Source: Omnitrophica WOR_2 bacterium RIFCSPHIGHO2_02_FULL_45_21 (lineage in GTDB: Bacteria > Omnitrophota > Gorgyraeia > Gygaellales > UBA12090). Taken from it: DNA of 44,552 nucleotides. Location of the stretch: contig MHGN01000071.1 of NCBI GenBank assembly GCA_001805575.1, positions 1 to 44,552 on the forward strand, in the 5' to 3' direction. Each line of letters starts with the position of its first letter. Position 1 is the stretch's first letter. Positions 15,840 to 24,225 of this stretch are shown one piece after another. The notes below the pieces were generated by a model, which worked only from the letters and a program-made list of their open reading frames with translations, was not told the DNA's origin and did no database searches. A program made the translations under genes and the position numbers.

Positions 15840-16720
15840 TGGCAAAAAGAAAGAATAAAAACTATATTTTTCTCGGAAAATTACTCCTTCTTTTGCTGCT
15901 TATCGTAGTTTGTATTATGGCTGCGCTAAGTATGCTCAAGGCGTTCTTTGCCGGGTCTTCGTATTTCACGATTACCAGGGTGGCCATAGAGGGCCTAGGG
16001 CCGTTAGAGACTACAGCGCTGCCAGAAGAAACAAAGAGGTTTCTAACCGGGCTCGTAGGAAAAAACATTTTCTCGCAGAACCTCAAAGCGATTAAAAAAC
16101 AAATTGAAGCATCTGCTGATATTGAGTGCATTCTTATTTCGCGCCGGATGCCCGGTGAACTTGTATTTAAGTTAAAAAAACGCATTCCTCTCGCCCAGTT
16201 GAAGCTTACGCGCTATCATCTTGTTGACCCTGCCGGGATACTCATCGCCGGCGCCTCTGACGCGGCATATGGGAATCTGCCGGTTATTCTGGGCCTGGAA
16301 AATAAAAATTCCCAGGGGGAAGCTCAGCAATATTATCCGGGAACGCCTGAGCTAAGCTTAGCCTTAGAATTAATCAAAGAGAAAAATAATGCGCCCGCAA
16401 TGACGCATTACCGGCTCACCAGGGTTCATCTCTTAAATCATAAAGCAAGTTCATTCTTTATAGTTGAAAATTTCCCGGAGAGCGGCTTGATAAAGAAAAA
16501 CACTCCTCTGGTGCAGATGGAAATAAAGTTTGACCTCCAAAGGCCCGTTGAGACGATCAGGCTCCTGGGCGCGCTTTTAGATAAACTTCAGGCCCCGGGA
16601 AACCCCCGAGTCCCCCGCAGGGAACAGGAAGGCGTGAGCCCTTTGGAGGGCATAGAATATATAGACCTGAGGAATACCGATTCTCCGCTAGTGATGGAGA
16701 AAAAGAAAAACAAGCGATGA
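15839..16720 (+). CDS. ftsQ: Division protein FtsQ
   Basis: A 293-residue bitopic membrane protein at the canonical ftsQ position. A basic cytoplasmic N-terminus is followed by a transmembrane helix (about residues 11-32) and a POTRA domain (FTITRVAIEGLG through KKRIPLAQLK, about residues 40-122), then the FtsQ beta domain ending at IEYIDLRN. FtsQ scaffolds FtsL/FtsB and recruits FtsWI. A proline- and charge-rich stretch around residues 255-270, encoded by GC-rich repeats with the core CCCCCGAG, looks inserted just before the final strand. There is no Shine-Dalgarno sequence: the ATG abuts a heptamer array. It overlaps ftsA by four bases. Confidence 0.85.
   Translation: MAKRKNKNYIFLGKLLLLLLLIVVCIMAALSMLKAFFAGSSYFTITRVAIEGLGPLETTALPEETKRFLTGLVGKNIFSQNLKAIKKQIEASADIECILISRRMPGELVFKLKKRIPLAQLKLTRYHLVDPAGILIAGASDAAYGNLPVILGLENKNSQGEAQQYYPGTPELSLALELIKEKNNAPAMTHYRLTRVHLLNHKASSFFIVENFPESGLIKKNTPLVQMEIKFDLQRPVETIRLLGALLDKLQAPGNPRVPRREQEGVSPLEGIEYIDLRNTDSPLVMEKKKNKR
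16596..16635 (-). repeat. GC-rich palindromic insertion in ftsQ
   Basis: The segment includes CCCCGGG and two CCCCCG runs (AACCCCCGAGTCCCCCGC). On the complementary strand it reads GGGGGACTCGGGGG, which shares the CTCGGGGG/GGGGGAC modules with two sites in the coiled-coil gene and one in murE. It encodes a linker just before the conserved C-terminal strand of FtsQ and stays in frame. It is a probable member of the same small-repeat family. Confidence 0.4.
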
Positions 16721-17940
16721 AAAAAGGAGTATTCTATAACGCTATTGACATCTCGGAGGATAAAATAGCCGCTGTCTCTGCTGTGATAAATAACAGGTCG
16801 CAGGAAATAATTGATATTTCCTGCGCATTGAATTCATCCTCCGGTATAAAAAACGGCGCCATATATGACTTGGGTTTGCTTGCGGAATCTATTGCTCTTG
16901 CCTTAAATAAACTCTCCCTATCCTCGGAAGATAAAATCAGGCCGTTGTATGTCTCCATCGCAGGCCCTGGCATTCAGTCGATACATTCTGCTGCTACTAT
17001 AGCGCTCTCTGAACGCTCAAACAAGATTATCACCTCGGGCGATATCTATAGAGTCAATCACCAGGCGTATTGCCTGGGGCTTAATTTAGAGGAGCAGCTG
17101 CTGCATCAATTTCCCCAGGAGTATGCCATTGATGAGAAAGAGAAGGCCCTCAATCCCGCCGGATTATACGGCCATAAATTAACAGCAGACCTCCTGCTTG
17201 TTTCGGCACTCAGCGCTGATCTGGGAAATCTTGCCGCCGCCATTGACCGGGCAGGATTTAAAGCCAAGGCATTTGTTTCATCTTCCTACGCCGCCAGCTT
17301 AGCCGTTATCTCAGAGGAAGAGAAAGGTAAAGGATGCGCTCTTCTTGACATCGGATTTGGGGCAACCCATCTCCTGGTATTTAAAGACGGCATCTTGAGA
17401 GGATTTGAGCAATGCCCTATCGGCGCAAAGTCTATTACCGAGGCGCTTGCCGAGGAATTAAAGTTATCATATGATTTAGCAGAAAACTTGAAGAGTTCAT
17501 ACGGAAATGCCCTGGCAGATAACGTTGATCCCGGGCAGGAGGTATTGGTAAAAAAAGAGCAGGCCTACCGGCCGATTAAGCGCAGGATTATTTGCGCGGT
17601 GATTGAGCAGAAACTAAAAATACTTTTTAGCCGATTAGGCGAGCGCCTGGCTATCTATCAAAAAAGGTTTGATTTGCCCTGCGGCATTATAGTAAGCGGT
17701 GAAACCGCTAAGCTTGAAGGTTTATTAGAGAGCCTGGAGCTGAATTTTCACTTAGCGGCACATTTAGCCAAAATTGAAAATGCCCCCTTAAGCGATATTA
17801 CGTTCGCTACCGCGGTCGGATTGGTTCGCTATGCCGTATCGCAGCGCTCTCAGATGCAATTATTCAAATTGTCTTCTTATGGAAATATCTTTCAAAAGTT
17901 GATCCATAAATCCAGGGAAATTTATCATGAATACTTTTAG
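16717..17940 (+). CDS. ftsA: Actin-like division protein FtsA
   Basis: A 407-residue actin-fold ATPase of the FtsA family, which tethers FtsZ to the membrane and recruits the late divisome. Visible are the SHS2-containing 1C-like region (residues about 75-165), the phosphate-binding segment CALLDIGFGATHLLVFKDG (residue about 208 on) and the later IIVSGETAKLEG. The last 18 residues (NIFQKLIHKSREIYHEYF) form an amphipathic helix, as expected of the FtsA membrane-targeting sequence. Sequence is rather divergent. It follows ftsQ with an ATGA overlap. Unusually, ftsZ does not follow; a histidine kinase gene overlaps its 3' end by 14 bases. Confidence 0.85.
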   Translation: MKKGVFYNAIDISEDKIAAVSAVINNRSQEIIDISCALNSSSGIKNGAIYDLGLLAESIALALNKLSLSSEDKIRPLYVSIAGPGIQSIHSAATIALSERSNKIITSGDIYRVNHQAYCLGLNLEEQLLHQFPQEYAIDEKEKALNPAGLYGHKLTADLLLVSALSADLGNLAAAIDRAGFKAKAFVSSSYAASLAVISEEEKGKGCALLDIGFGATHLLVFKDGILRGFEQCPIGAKSITEALAEELKLSYDLAENLKSSYGNALADNVDPGQEVLVKKEQAYRPIKRRIICAVIEQKLKILFSRLGERLAIYQKRFDLPCGIIVSGETAKLEGLLESLELNFHLAAHLAKIENAPLSDITFATAVGLVRYAVSQRSQMQLFKLSSYGNIFQKLIHKSREIYHEYF

Positions 17941-19720
17941 TATGGATAAAGAAAAGAAATTATTCTTGAGTCCTACTTTTAGCTACAGCTTTGCCCTGGG
18001 GCTATTGGCGTTCCTTTCTTTAAGCAGTTATTTTATCCTTAAGGAAAATATCGGCTCGCAAGTAAATAGCGCTGCCATCGTTAATCTCAGCGGAAGGCAG
18101 AGAATGCTTTCCCAGCGTATTGCCCTCTATTCTTTGAGGCTGATCAATGCCAGTGAAGGCCGGCTGCGCCAGCAATTGCGTCAGGAATTTGAAAAGATTA
18201 TTCAGCTCATGGAGAGCTCCCACGTTGGCCTGCTCAATGGTTCGGCCGCAATGAATCTTCCGGGTGTGCTATCTCCAGAAGTTCAGGCAATGTATTTTTC
18301 TTCGCCTCTTTCCTTAGATAAGCAGATACGTCAATATATAGGAGAAGCCAGGAGTTTGCTTTCTGCTTCTGATCACGAACTTACCCTGGAGAATACTCAT
18401 CTGGGATACATTATTCAGGCAGCATCGCTTAAGCTTATTCAGTCATTGGATGCCGTGGTCAGGCAATATCAAAAGGAAAGTGAACGAAAGATTGCAAATC
18501 TGGAAGCGCTGCAATTTTTCGTTCTGCTTATTACCCTCTTTGTTCTTTTCTTAACCGGCGTATTCCTTTTCCAGCCAATGGTTAAACGGATTAAAGAAAA
18601 AACCAAGCAACTCCAGATGGAGGATGCGGCGCTGCTGCGTTTGAATGAACAGTTACAAAATGAGATTAAGGAGCGTAAAGAGTTAGAGCGGCAATTGCGT
18701 ATAGTCAATGAATTTGATGAAACACTCTTAAAGACCCTGCCTTTCGGAATAGATATTGTGGATGAAGAATGTAATCTGTTATATCTGAATGAAAAAATGG
18801 AGCGCGTCTTCGGAAAACTCGCCATAGGCAAAAAATGCTACCTCCTCTATAAAGATGACAAGCAGCAGTGCCTTAATTGCCCTCTTAAGAACGGAGCGCA
18901 GATGGGAGAGGCTAAGCAGCTTGAGGTCCCAGGAGCGATGCAAGGGAGAATCCTCCTGATCACCCATACCCCAACGTTATATCAGGGCAAAAAAGCAATC
19001 TTAGAGATTTTTGAAGATATTACCGATTACAAAAAGGCGCAAGCCGAGCTTGTGCTTTCAGAGCGGCTTGCGGTTATCGGAAGGATGGCAGGGGTTATCG
19101 CCCATGAATTCAGGAATCAATTAGGGGTAATGAGAAACGCCGCCTATTTTTTGAAAATGAGAATAGATACCAGGGATGAAAAGGTAATAAGGCACTTAGA
19201 GATATTGGATGAGCAGATTAGCGAGACAGAAAGAATTATCGAGAATATCCTGGATTTCTCACGCACCAAGGAGCCGCAATTGCAAAGAGTAGATGCGCTC
19301 GAGCTTTTAAAGGCAGCGCTTGATAAAGTAAAAATACCCGAAGGCATAAAAGTAGAGATGCGTATTGAGAGGCTGCCGCCGCTTGAGATTGATCCGCTTC
19401 AGTTTGGCATCGTTTTCCTTAATATCATTCTCAATTCCCTCCAGGCAATGGGAAACGGGGGCGTGCTGCATATTGGCGGGACAAAGGCAGATAATTATGT
19501 TATACTTATATTTAAGGATAGCGGAGAGGGGATAAGCGAGGAGGATAAAAAAAGAATTTTTGAGCCATTTTTTTCAACCAAATCGCGGGGGACCGGTTTG
19601 GGGTTGGCAACAGCTAAAATTATTATAGAGAAGCACAGGGGCAGCATTAACTTAGAAAGTGAATACGGTAAGGGCACGGCAGTGATTATTAAGTTACCGA
19701 TAGGTTCAATTCGCAGATAA
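17927..19720 (+). CDS. Membrane sensor histidine kinase with PilJ-type sensor domain
   Basis: A 597-residue kinase. A transmembrane helix at about 19-38 and another at about 190-212 flank a periplasmic domain that contains NLSGRQRMLSQRIALYSLRL, the signature of the PilJ/type IV pilus chemotaxis-type sensor. A coiled coil (213-255), a PAS-like domain with a CLNCPL cysteine cluster (about 258-375), a HisKA domain with the phosphorylated His393 in AHEFRNQLG, and an HATPase domain (NIILNSLQAM, DSGEGI, GTGLGLATAK) follow. It starts 14 bases inside ftsA, preceded by AGGGA; 17942 is an alternative start. It sits in the place of ftsZ and is followed by two receiver-domain genes, its likely partners. 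Confidence 0.88.
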   Translation: MNTFSMDKEKKLFLSPTFSYSFALGLLAFLSLSSYFILKENIGSQVNSAAIVNLSGRQRMLSQRIALYSLRLINASEGRLRQQLRQEFEKIIQLMESSHVGLLNGSAAMNLPGVLSPEVQAMYFSSPLSLDKQIRQYIGEARSLLSASDHELTLENTHLGYIIQAASLKLIQSLDAVVRQYQKESERKIANLEALQFFVLLITLFVLFLTGVFLFQPMVKRIKEKTKQLQMEDAALLRLNEQLQNEIKERKELERQLRIVNEFDETLLKTLPFGIDIVDEECNLLYLNEKMERVFGKLAIGKKCYLLYKDDKQQCLNCPLKNGAQMGEAKQLEVPGAMQGRILLITHTPTLYQGKKAILEIFEDITDYKKAQAELVLSERLAVIGRMAGVIAHEFRNQLGVMRNAAYFLKMRIDTRDEKVIRHLEILDEQISETERIIENILDFSRTKEPQLQRVDALELLKAALDKVKIPEGIKVEMRIERLPPLEIDPLQFGIVFLNIILNSLQAMGNGGVLHIGGTKADNYVILIFKDSGEGISEEDKKRIFEPFFSTKSRGTGLGLATAKIIIEKHRGSINLESEYGKGTAVIIKLPIGSIRR

Positions 19721-19765
19721 ACCTATGTTGTGCCGCACACTGCATAAATTTAGCGCTCATTAAAG

Positions 19766-21337
19766 ATGGAAAAAGAAATCAATATCCTGATTGTAGATGA
19801 TAATAGTAAAATGTTAGAGACACTGCAGGATATCCTCGGCGAAGAGGGCTACGCAGTAACCATTGCTGATAACATTGCCTTAGCCAGAGAGAATATTGAA
19901 AAAAAATTCTATCATCTGGCCCTGGTAGACCTTAAGCTTGACCACGGTTCGGGGCTGAATTTATTAAGCGCTATTAGAAAGAAAAATACCGAGACCATGG
20001 TAATCATCTTTACCGCTTACGCTTCATTAGAGACTACCATCCTGGCAATGCAGGAAGGCGCATTTAGTTATCTTCAGAAGCCGCTGAATATGGAGGAATT
20101 AAAGATAGTCATAAAAAAAGCGCTCAAAACCCAGGAGCTTTCCTTAGAAAACAAGAATTTAATCGCCAGGCTCAAGGATTTAAGCTTAAAGGATTCTCTC
20201 ACCGGATTGCATAACTACCGTTATCTTATGGAACGGATTGTTTCCGAATTCATGAGAGCAAAAAGGTACATTCTGCCGTTGTCTCTGATAATGCTCGATA
20301 TTGACTATTTCAAATCGATCAATGAAGTATATGGCCATCACTACGGCGATTCTATGTTGAAGGAGTTTTCCGCCTATCTGAAGAATTGCGCGCGCACTAA
20401 CGATATCGTGGTCCGCTACGGAGGCGAGGAATTTGTAATCTTGATGCCTGATACCTCCAAAGAAGGAACGGTTAATTTTGGAAATCGCCTTTTGGAAAAA
20501 TGTAAAGAACACATATTTGACCGCCAGGATAAGAGAATCAAGCTTAAAATAAGTATCGGCGTAGCTAATTTTCCCGAAGACGGCGGCAATAGTACTACTG
20601 AACTCTTAGATGCGGCAGATAATGCCTTACGCCAAGCAAAGGAAAGAGGAGGAAACCAGCTCTTCCCATACCAGAGTGTCTCAGGCAAAGAGATAAAGGA
20701 TATTATCAAGGATGGGGGGAGGCTGAATATCGATAAATTGAAAGAAAGACTGCATAGAATGAAGAATAGGACCAACCAAATCCTCTTAGAGTCAATTTAT
20801 GCCTTTGCCAAAGCGGTTGAGGCCAGGGATCATTACACCGGCAGGCATTCCGAAAGTATGGTTTCCATCGTTACTGAAATTGGCAGGAAAATGCGTCTTC
20901 CTGCTCATGAAATAGAAAATCTCCAGCATGCGGCTATGCTTCATGACTTAGGCAAAATCGGCATTTCCGATAAGATACTCCATAAGAGGAAAAAGCTTAG
21001 CCGGCTAGAATACGAGAAAATAAAAAGGCACCCGCAGATAGGGGCAGAGATTATCCGGGATATTCATATTCTTAAAGAGGTTCTTCCGATGATTCTCTAT
21101 CATCACGAAAGGTATGATGGCCTGGGATATTCTATCGGGGCCAAGGGCAAGGATATACCCCTGGGAGCAAGGATCGTGGCTATCGCCGATGTCTATCAGG
21201 CCATGGTTTCTGACCGGCCTTATCGAAAGGCGTATAGTAAAAAAGAGGCATTGGGAATTATCCGGGAAGGCACAGGGACTCAGTTTGACCCGGCAATCGT
21301 AGATACCTTTCTAGAGATAATGCAGGGCAGGAAATAA
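19766..21337 (+). CDS. Response regulator: REC-GGDEF-HD-GYP
   Basis: A 523-residue three-domain regulator. Residues 1-120 are a receiver domain (phospho-acceptor Asp55). About 150-310 is a GGDEF diguanylate cyclase domain with an intact RYGGEEF motif (219-223) and the inhibitory I-site RTND (210-213) at the correct distance. About 340-520 is an HD-GYP phosphodiesterase domain with the catalytic HD at 393-394 and HHERYDGLGYS, where Ser replaces the Pro of GYP. The protein therefore carries both synthesis and breakdown modules for cyclic di-GMP under one phosphorylation switch. The ATG follows GCTCATTAAAG, a sequence also found before traR and the coiled-coil gene. It is the likely partner of the kinase upstream. 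Confidence 0.93.
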   Translation: MEKEINILIVDDNSKMLETLQDILGEEGYAVTIADNIALARENIEKKFYHLALVDLKLDHGSGLNLLSAIRKKNTETMVIIFTAYASLETTILAMQEGAFSYLQKPLNMEELKIVIKKALKTQELSLENKNLIARLKDLSLKDSLTGLHNYRYLMERIVSEFMRAKRYILPLSLIMLDIDYFKSINEVYGHHYGDSMLKEFSAYLKNCARTNDIVVRYGGEEFVILMPDTSKEGTVNFGNRLLEKCKEHIFDRQDKRIKLKISIGVANFPEDGGNSTTELLDAADNALRQAKERGGNQLFPYQSVSGKEIKDIIKDGGRLNIDKLKERLHRMKNRTNQILLESIYAFAKAVEARDHYTGRHSESMVSIVTEIGRKMRLPAHEIENLQHAAMLHDLGKIGISDKILHKRKKLSRLEYEKIKRHPQIGAEIIRDIHILKEVLPMILYHHERYDGLGYSIGAKGKDIPLGARIVAIADVYQAMVSDRPYRKAYSKKEALGIIREGTGTQFDPAIVDTFLEIMQGRK

Positions 21338-21380
21338 GGGCAAATTATTGTTCGCTCCAATTTCGCAGGAGGCTGTCAAA

Positions 21381-21737
21381 ATGCTGAAGAAAAAAGCTAT
21401 CGTTATTGCTGATGATAACGCTAACATCCGCTTGACCTTGAAGGATATATTGACGGACAGCGGTTACGTTATAGATACGGTTAAGGACGGCTACGAGCTT
21501 GTGGCTTATTTAAAAAAGAGCCAGCCGCAACTTGTAATCCTTGATTTAATCATGCCTGAGAAAGACGGCATCGAGGTATTTGACTGCCTTAAATGTTTGC
21601 AGCCCGAGACAAAGGTTATCATTTATACCGCTTATCAAAAGTACACGGATTCTCTCTATGCCCGCCGCGCCGACAGGTTCGTTCTTAAAAACTCACCTGT
21701 CCAGGAGCTTCTCGAAGCGATCAAGGATTTAATTTAG
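21381..21737 (+). CDS. Single-domain response regulator (CheY/Spo0F-like)
   Basis: A receiver-only protein of about 118 residues. The track begins at a TTG (21348), but AGGAGG at 21367-21372 lies 8 bases before the ATG at 21381, and from there the protein begins with a normal receiver first strand (AIVIADDN). The phospho-acceptor is Asp55 in LVILDLIMPEKDG, followed by the switch Thr in IIYTAY and the conserved Lys in FVLKNS. It lacks an output domain, so it probably works as a phosphorelay shuttle or by protein contact with its neighbours. It is the last gene before a new promoter. Confidence 0.9.
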   Translation: MLKKKAIVIADDNANIRLTLKDILTDSGYVIDTVKDGYELVAYLKKSQPQLVILDLIMPEKDGIEVFDCLKCLQPETKVIIYTAYQKYTDSLYARRADRFVLKNSPVQELLEAIKDLI

Positions 21738-21747
21738 TTTCTTTTGC

Positions 21748-21775
21748 TTGCCCGATTAAAAACTAATGATATAAT
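21748..21775 (+). promoter_or_regulatory. Promoter upstream of yggS
   Basis: TTGCCC (21748-21753), 16 bases of spacer and a perfect TATAAT (21770-21775) preceded by TGA, an extended -10. The predicted start near 21782 leaves a leader of about 20 bases before the yggS ATG. It opens a new transcription unit (yggS-proC-mtnP-like-ileS) after the signalling genes. Confidence 0.65.
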
Positions 21776-21803
21776 ATAGGAAAAATTTCTAAATCAGCGA
21801 TAA

Positions 21804-22502
21804 ATGATTAAGCAGAACTTATCCGCTATCAAGGCAAAGATTGCATCCGTTTGCGCTAGGACAGGGAGAAATCCGCAGGAAATTACGCTTGTCGCAGTAA
21901 GTAAAGGCAGGTCAATAGACAGCTTGAGAGAAGTAATTGAGGCGGGGATAACCGATATCGGCGAAAATAAGGTCCAAGAAGCTCTTCATAAATATAACAT
22001 GCTGCATGCGACCTGTAACCTGCAGCGGGTGAGATGGCATATGCTTGGCCACCTGCAGACGAATAAGGCAAAAGAAGCGGTAAAACTCTTTGATTTGATT
22101 CAATCGGTAGACAGCCTGCGCCTGGCAGCGGAAATTAACAGACAATCCGGGAAGCTGAAGAAGATTCAGGATATATTAGTTGAAGTAAACCTTTCCGCTG
22201 AGTCATCCAAATTTGGCATAAAACCTGAACAGGCAGAAGAGGTTATAAGAGAAATGTCAGAATTTAAAAATTTAAATATAAAGGGGCTGATGGGCATTGC
22301 TCCCATTGTTGATCTTCCCAAAAAAACCAGGCCCTATTTTAGAATGTTAAAAAAATTAAGAGGCGTAATTCACCAGCCGCCAGCCGCCAGCCGCCAGCCG
22401 CTAATTTTATCAATGGGTATGTCTAGCGATTTTGAGATAGCCATAGAGGAGGGCGCAGATATGCTCAGGTTAGGCAGGGCTATCTTTGGAGCCTTAAATT
22501 AA
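21804..22502 (+). CDS. yggS: PLP-binding YggS/YlmE family protein
   Basis: A 232-residue single-domain fold-type III pyridoxal phosphate protein (PLPBP family), involved in vitamin B6 and amino acid homeostasis. The PLP lysine is in LVAVSKGRS (about residue 33); GENKVQEA, WHMLGHLQTNK, EVNLSAESSKFG and the phosphate-binding LSMGMSSDFEIAIEEG are typical. Two heptamer arrays are embedded: a degenerate one (21998-22025) after KYN and a perfect one (22373-22400) before LSMGMS, where the protein appears about 7-10 residues longer than other family members. Both fall in surface loops between conserved blocks. proC follows at once, the common yggS-proC pairing. Confidence 0.94.
   Translation: MIKQNLSAIKAKIASVCARTGRNPQEITLVAVSKGRSIDSLREVIEAGITDIGENKVQEALHKYNMLHATCNLQRVRWHMLGHLQTNKAKEAVKLFDLIQSVDSLRLAAEINRQSGKLKKIQDILVEVNLSAESSKFGIKPEQAEEVIREMSEFKNLNIKGLMGIAPIVDLPKKTRPYFRMLKKLRGVIHQPPAASRQPLILSMGMSSDFEIAIEEGADMLRLGRAIFGALN
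21998..22025 (+). repeat. Degenerate four-unit heptamer array in yggS (first)
   Basis: CATGCTG, CATGCGA, CCTGTAA and CCTGCAG follow in tandem. Units 1-2 share CATGC and units 3-4 share CCTG. The segment encodes MLHATCNLQ, between the conserved ENKVQEA and WHMLGHLQ blocks, a place where family members differ in length. Same size and style as the clearer arrays, but weaker. Confidence 0.4.
22373..22400 (+). repeat. Perfect four-unit heptamer array in yggS (second)
   Basis: CCAGCCG is repeated four times without error and encodes QPPAASRQP in the loop before LSMGMS. TAATT flanks the array closely on both sides (GTAATTCA before, CTAATTTT after), which could be a trace of target duplication or chance. 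Since 28 is not a multiple of 3, a whole-array insertion must have been accompanied by small flanking changes to hold the reading frame. Confidence 0.85.
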
Positions 22503-22504
22503 AA

Positions 22505-23353
22505 ATGAAGAATTTTCTCCTGAGCAGGATAATTGGAATTATCGGCGTCGGCAATATGGGTGAAGCTATTTTAGCCCGGGCAATAAAAGATAAGGCTAAG
22601 GACAAAAGGCTGAGTGCGAAAAATTTCATTATCGTTGAAAAAGATAGGCTAAAAGAAAGCTTTGTAAAAAGGATATATAATGTAAAGATAGCAAGCGACG
22701 TGAAAGAATTGGTTTTTAAATCAGATATTATTATTATTGCGGTTAAGCCGCAGGATATTGACAGCGTATTGGATGCGATAAACAATGCCCTTCAGATTTG
22801 CGAGGAAAAATGGCTTTTGATTATTTCTATTGCCGCCGGGATCAATACCTCATACATAGAAAATAAAATTTCACCTGAAGTGAAAGTAGTACGGGCAATG
22901 CCGAATATGCCTGCAAGCATAGGAGAGGGCATAACCGCATTGGCAAAAGGACATTTTGCAAATACAAGGGATTTAAATGTCGCTAAAGAAATATTTGCAA
23001 TTCTTGGCCCTACAGTAAATATTGAAAAGGAGGAACTTATTGATGTGGTAACAGCCATTTCTGGAAGCGGGCCGGCATATTTATTTTATATCGTTTCAGC
23101 CATAGTGGCGGCGGCTAAGGGGCTTGATTTGGATAAAGAAACAGCCAATAAGCTTGTCTATCAGACGATGATCGGGTCAATGGATTTATTAAGCAGGCAT
23201 AGTTTTGATGCTGAGACTTTGATCTCCAGAGTAGCTTCAAAAGGCGGCACTACCGAGGCGGCGCTTAAGATTTTTAAAGAAAGACAGCTGAATGAAATCA
23301 TCGCCGAAGCAATCCGTTCGGCATATCTAAGAGCAAAAGAACTTTCACGATAG
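22505..23353 (+). CDS. proC: Pyrroline-5-carboxylate reductase
   Basis: A 282-residue NAD(P)H-dependent enzyme for the last step of proline synthesis. The N-terminal Rossmann loop reads IIGVGNMGEAIL, slightly extended relative to typical ProC. AVKPQDI, VVRAMPNMPASIGEG and the C-terminal AISGSGPAYLF and SRVASKGGTTEAAL are family signatures. It follows yggS by two bases and leads into the phosphorylase gene. There is no clear Shine-Dalgarno sequence, so translation is probably coupled to yggS. Confidence 0.96.
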   Translation: MKNFLLSRIIGIIGVGNMGEAILARAIKDKAKDKRLSAKNFIIVEKDRLKESFVKRIYNVKIASDVKELVFKSDIIIIAVKPQDIDSVLDAINNALQICEEKWLLIISIAAGINTSYIENKISPEVKVVRAMPNMPASIGEGITALAKGHFANTRDLNVAKEIFAILGPTVNIEKEELIDVVTAISGSGPAYLFYIVSAIVAAAKGLDLDKETANKLVYQTMIGSMDLLSRHSFDAETLISRVASKGGTTEAALKIFKERQLNEIIAEAIRSAYLRAKELSR

Positions 23354-23364
23354 GAGGGGAATTT

Positions 23365-24225
23365 ATGGCAGGTAAAATCGGCATTATCGGCGGAAGCGGT
23401 TTGTATGATATAGAGGGTATTAAGAATGTAAGGCGCGTAAGTCTTGATACCCCTTTTGGTAAACCATCTGATAAGTATATCATAGGTAATCTATCAGGCA
23501 GAGAGGTTGTATTTCTGCCCCGCCATGGAATCGGGCACAGAATAAGCCCCTCTGAAATCAATTACCGCGCTAATATTTATGGGATGAAGAAATTGGGAGT
23601 AGAAAGAATTATCTCTCTATCGGCTTGCGGATCGTTAAAAGAAGAGCTTAGGCCTTTAGACTTTGTAATCCCGGATCAATTTGTTGACCGGACAAACCAG
23701 GCGCGCGAAATGACTTTCTTTAGAAAGGGAGTTGTGGCTCACCTCAGTTTTGCCGAGCCGGTTTGCCCTGAATTGGCCAGGGCAGTTTATCAGGCAGCAA
23801 AAAAATCCAGGGTAAGAGCGCATTTAGGAGGGACATACATTAATATGGAAGGGCCCGCATTTTCAACCCGGGCAGAATCCGAGCTTTACCGTAAATGGGG
23901 AATGGATATTATTGGAATGACCAATATGGCTGAGGCAAAGTTAGCCCGGGAAGCAGAGCTCTGTTATTGCACTCTTTGCGCGGTTACTGATTATGACTGC
24001 TGGTATGAGCCAGCTAATCCGGTTACTCTGGAGATGGTCCTGGCAAATTTAGCCAAGAATATTCAAAATGCCAAGAATATTTTAAAAGCGTTAATTCCCG
24101 CCCTCCAAGGCGAGCGTCGTTGTTCTTGCCATGAGGCTTTGAAGGGCGCCATTATCACTGAGAGGAAATTGATTCCTAAGAAGGCAAAAGAAGAGCTGAA
24201 GATAATTGTAGGAAAATATCTATAA
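23365..24225 (+). CDS. mtnP: S-methyl-5'-thioadenosine phosphorylase family protein
   Basis: A 286-residue purine nucleoside phosphorylase of the MTAP type, which splits methylthioadenosine into adenine and methylthioribose-1-phosphate in methionine salvage. Motifs are GIIGGSGLYDIEG, the phosphate-binding LPRHGIGHRISPSEINYRAN, DFVIPDQFVDRT, NMEGPAFSTRAES and IGMTNMAEAKLAREAE. The strong site AGGAGGGG lies 7 bases before the ATG. A methylthioinosine-specific member cannot be excluded without a closer residue comparison. It overlaps ileS by one base (TAATG). Confidence 0.9.
   Translation: MAGKIGIIGGSGLYDIEGIKNVRRVSLDTPFGKPSDKYIIGNLSGREVVFLPRHGIGHRISPSEINYRANIYGMKKLGVERIISLSACGSLKEELRPLDFVIPDQFVDRTNQAREMTFFRKGVVAHLSFAEPVCPELARAVYQAAKKSRVRAHLGGTYINMEGPAFSTRAESELYRKWGMDIIGMTNMAEAKLAREAELCYCTLCAVTDYDCWYEPANPVTLEMVLANLAKNIQNAKNILKALIPALQGERRCSCHEALKGAIITERKLIPKKAKEELKIIVGKYL

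Noticed and set aside
17927-19720. FtsZ in the slot after ftsA
   Set aside because: The frame has no tubulin GGGTGTG motif; it is a histidine kinase with HisKA and HATPase motifs.
8850-22400. CRISPR array based on short tandem repeats
   Set aside because: Units are 7 bases with no spacers, arrays are only about four units, and no cas genes are present.
24100-24225. T-box riboswitch upstream of ileS
   Set aside because: The ileS start overlaps the preceding gene by one base, leaving no leader, and no T-box sequence is seen.
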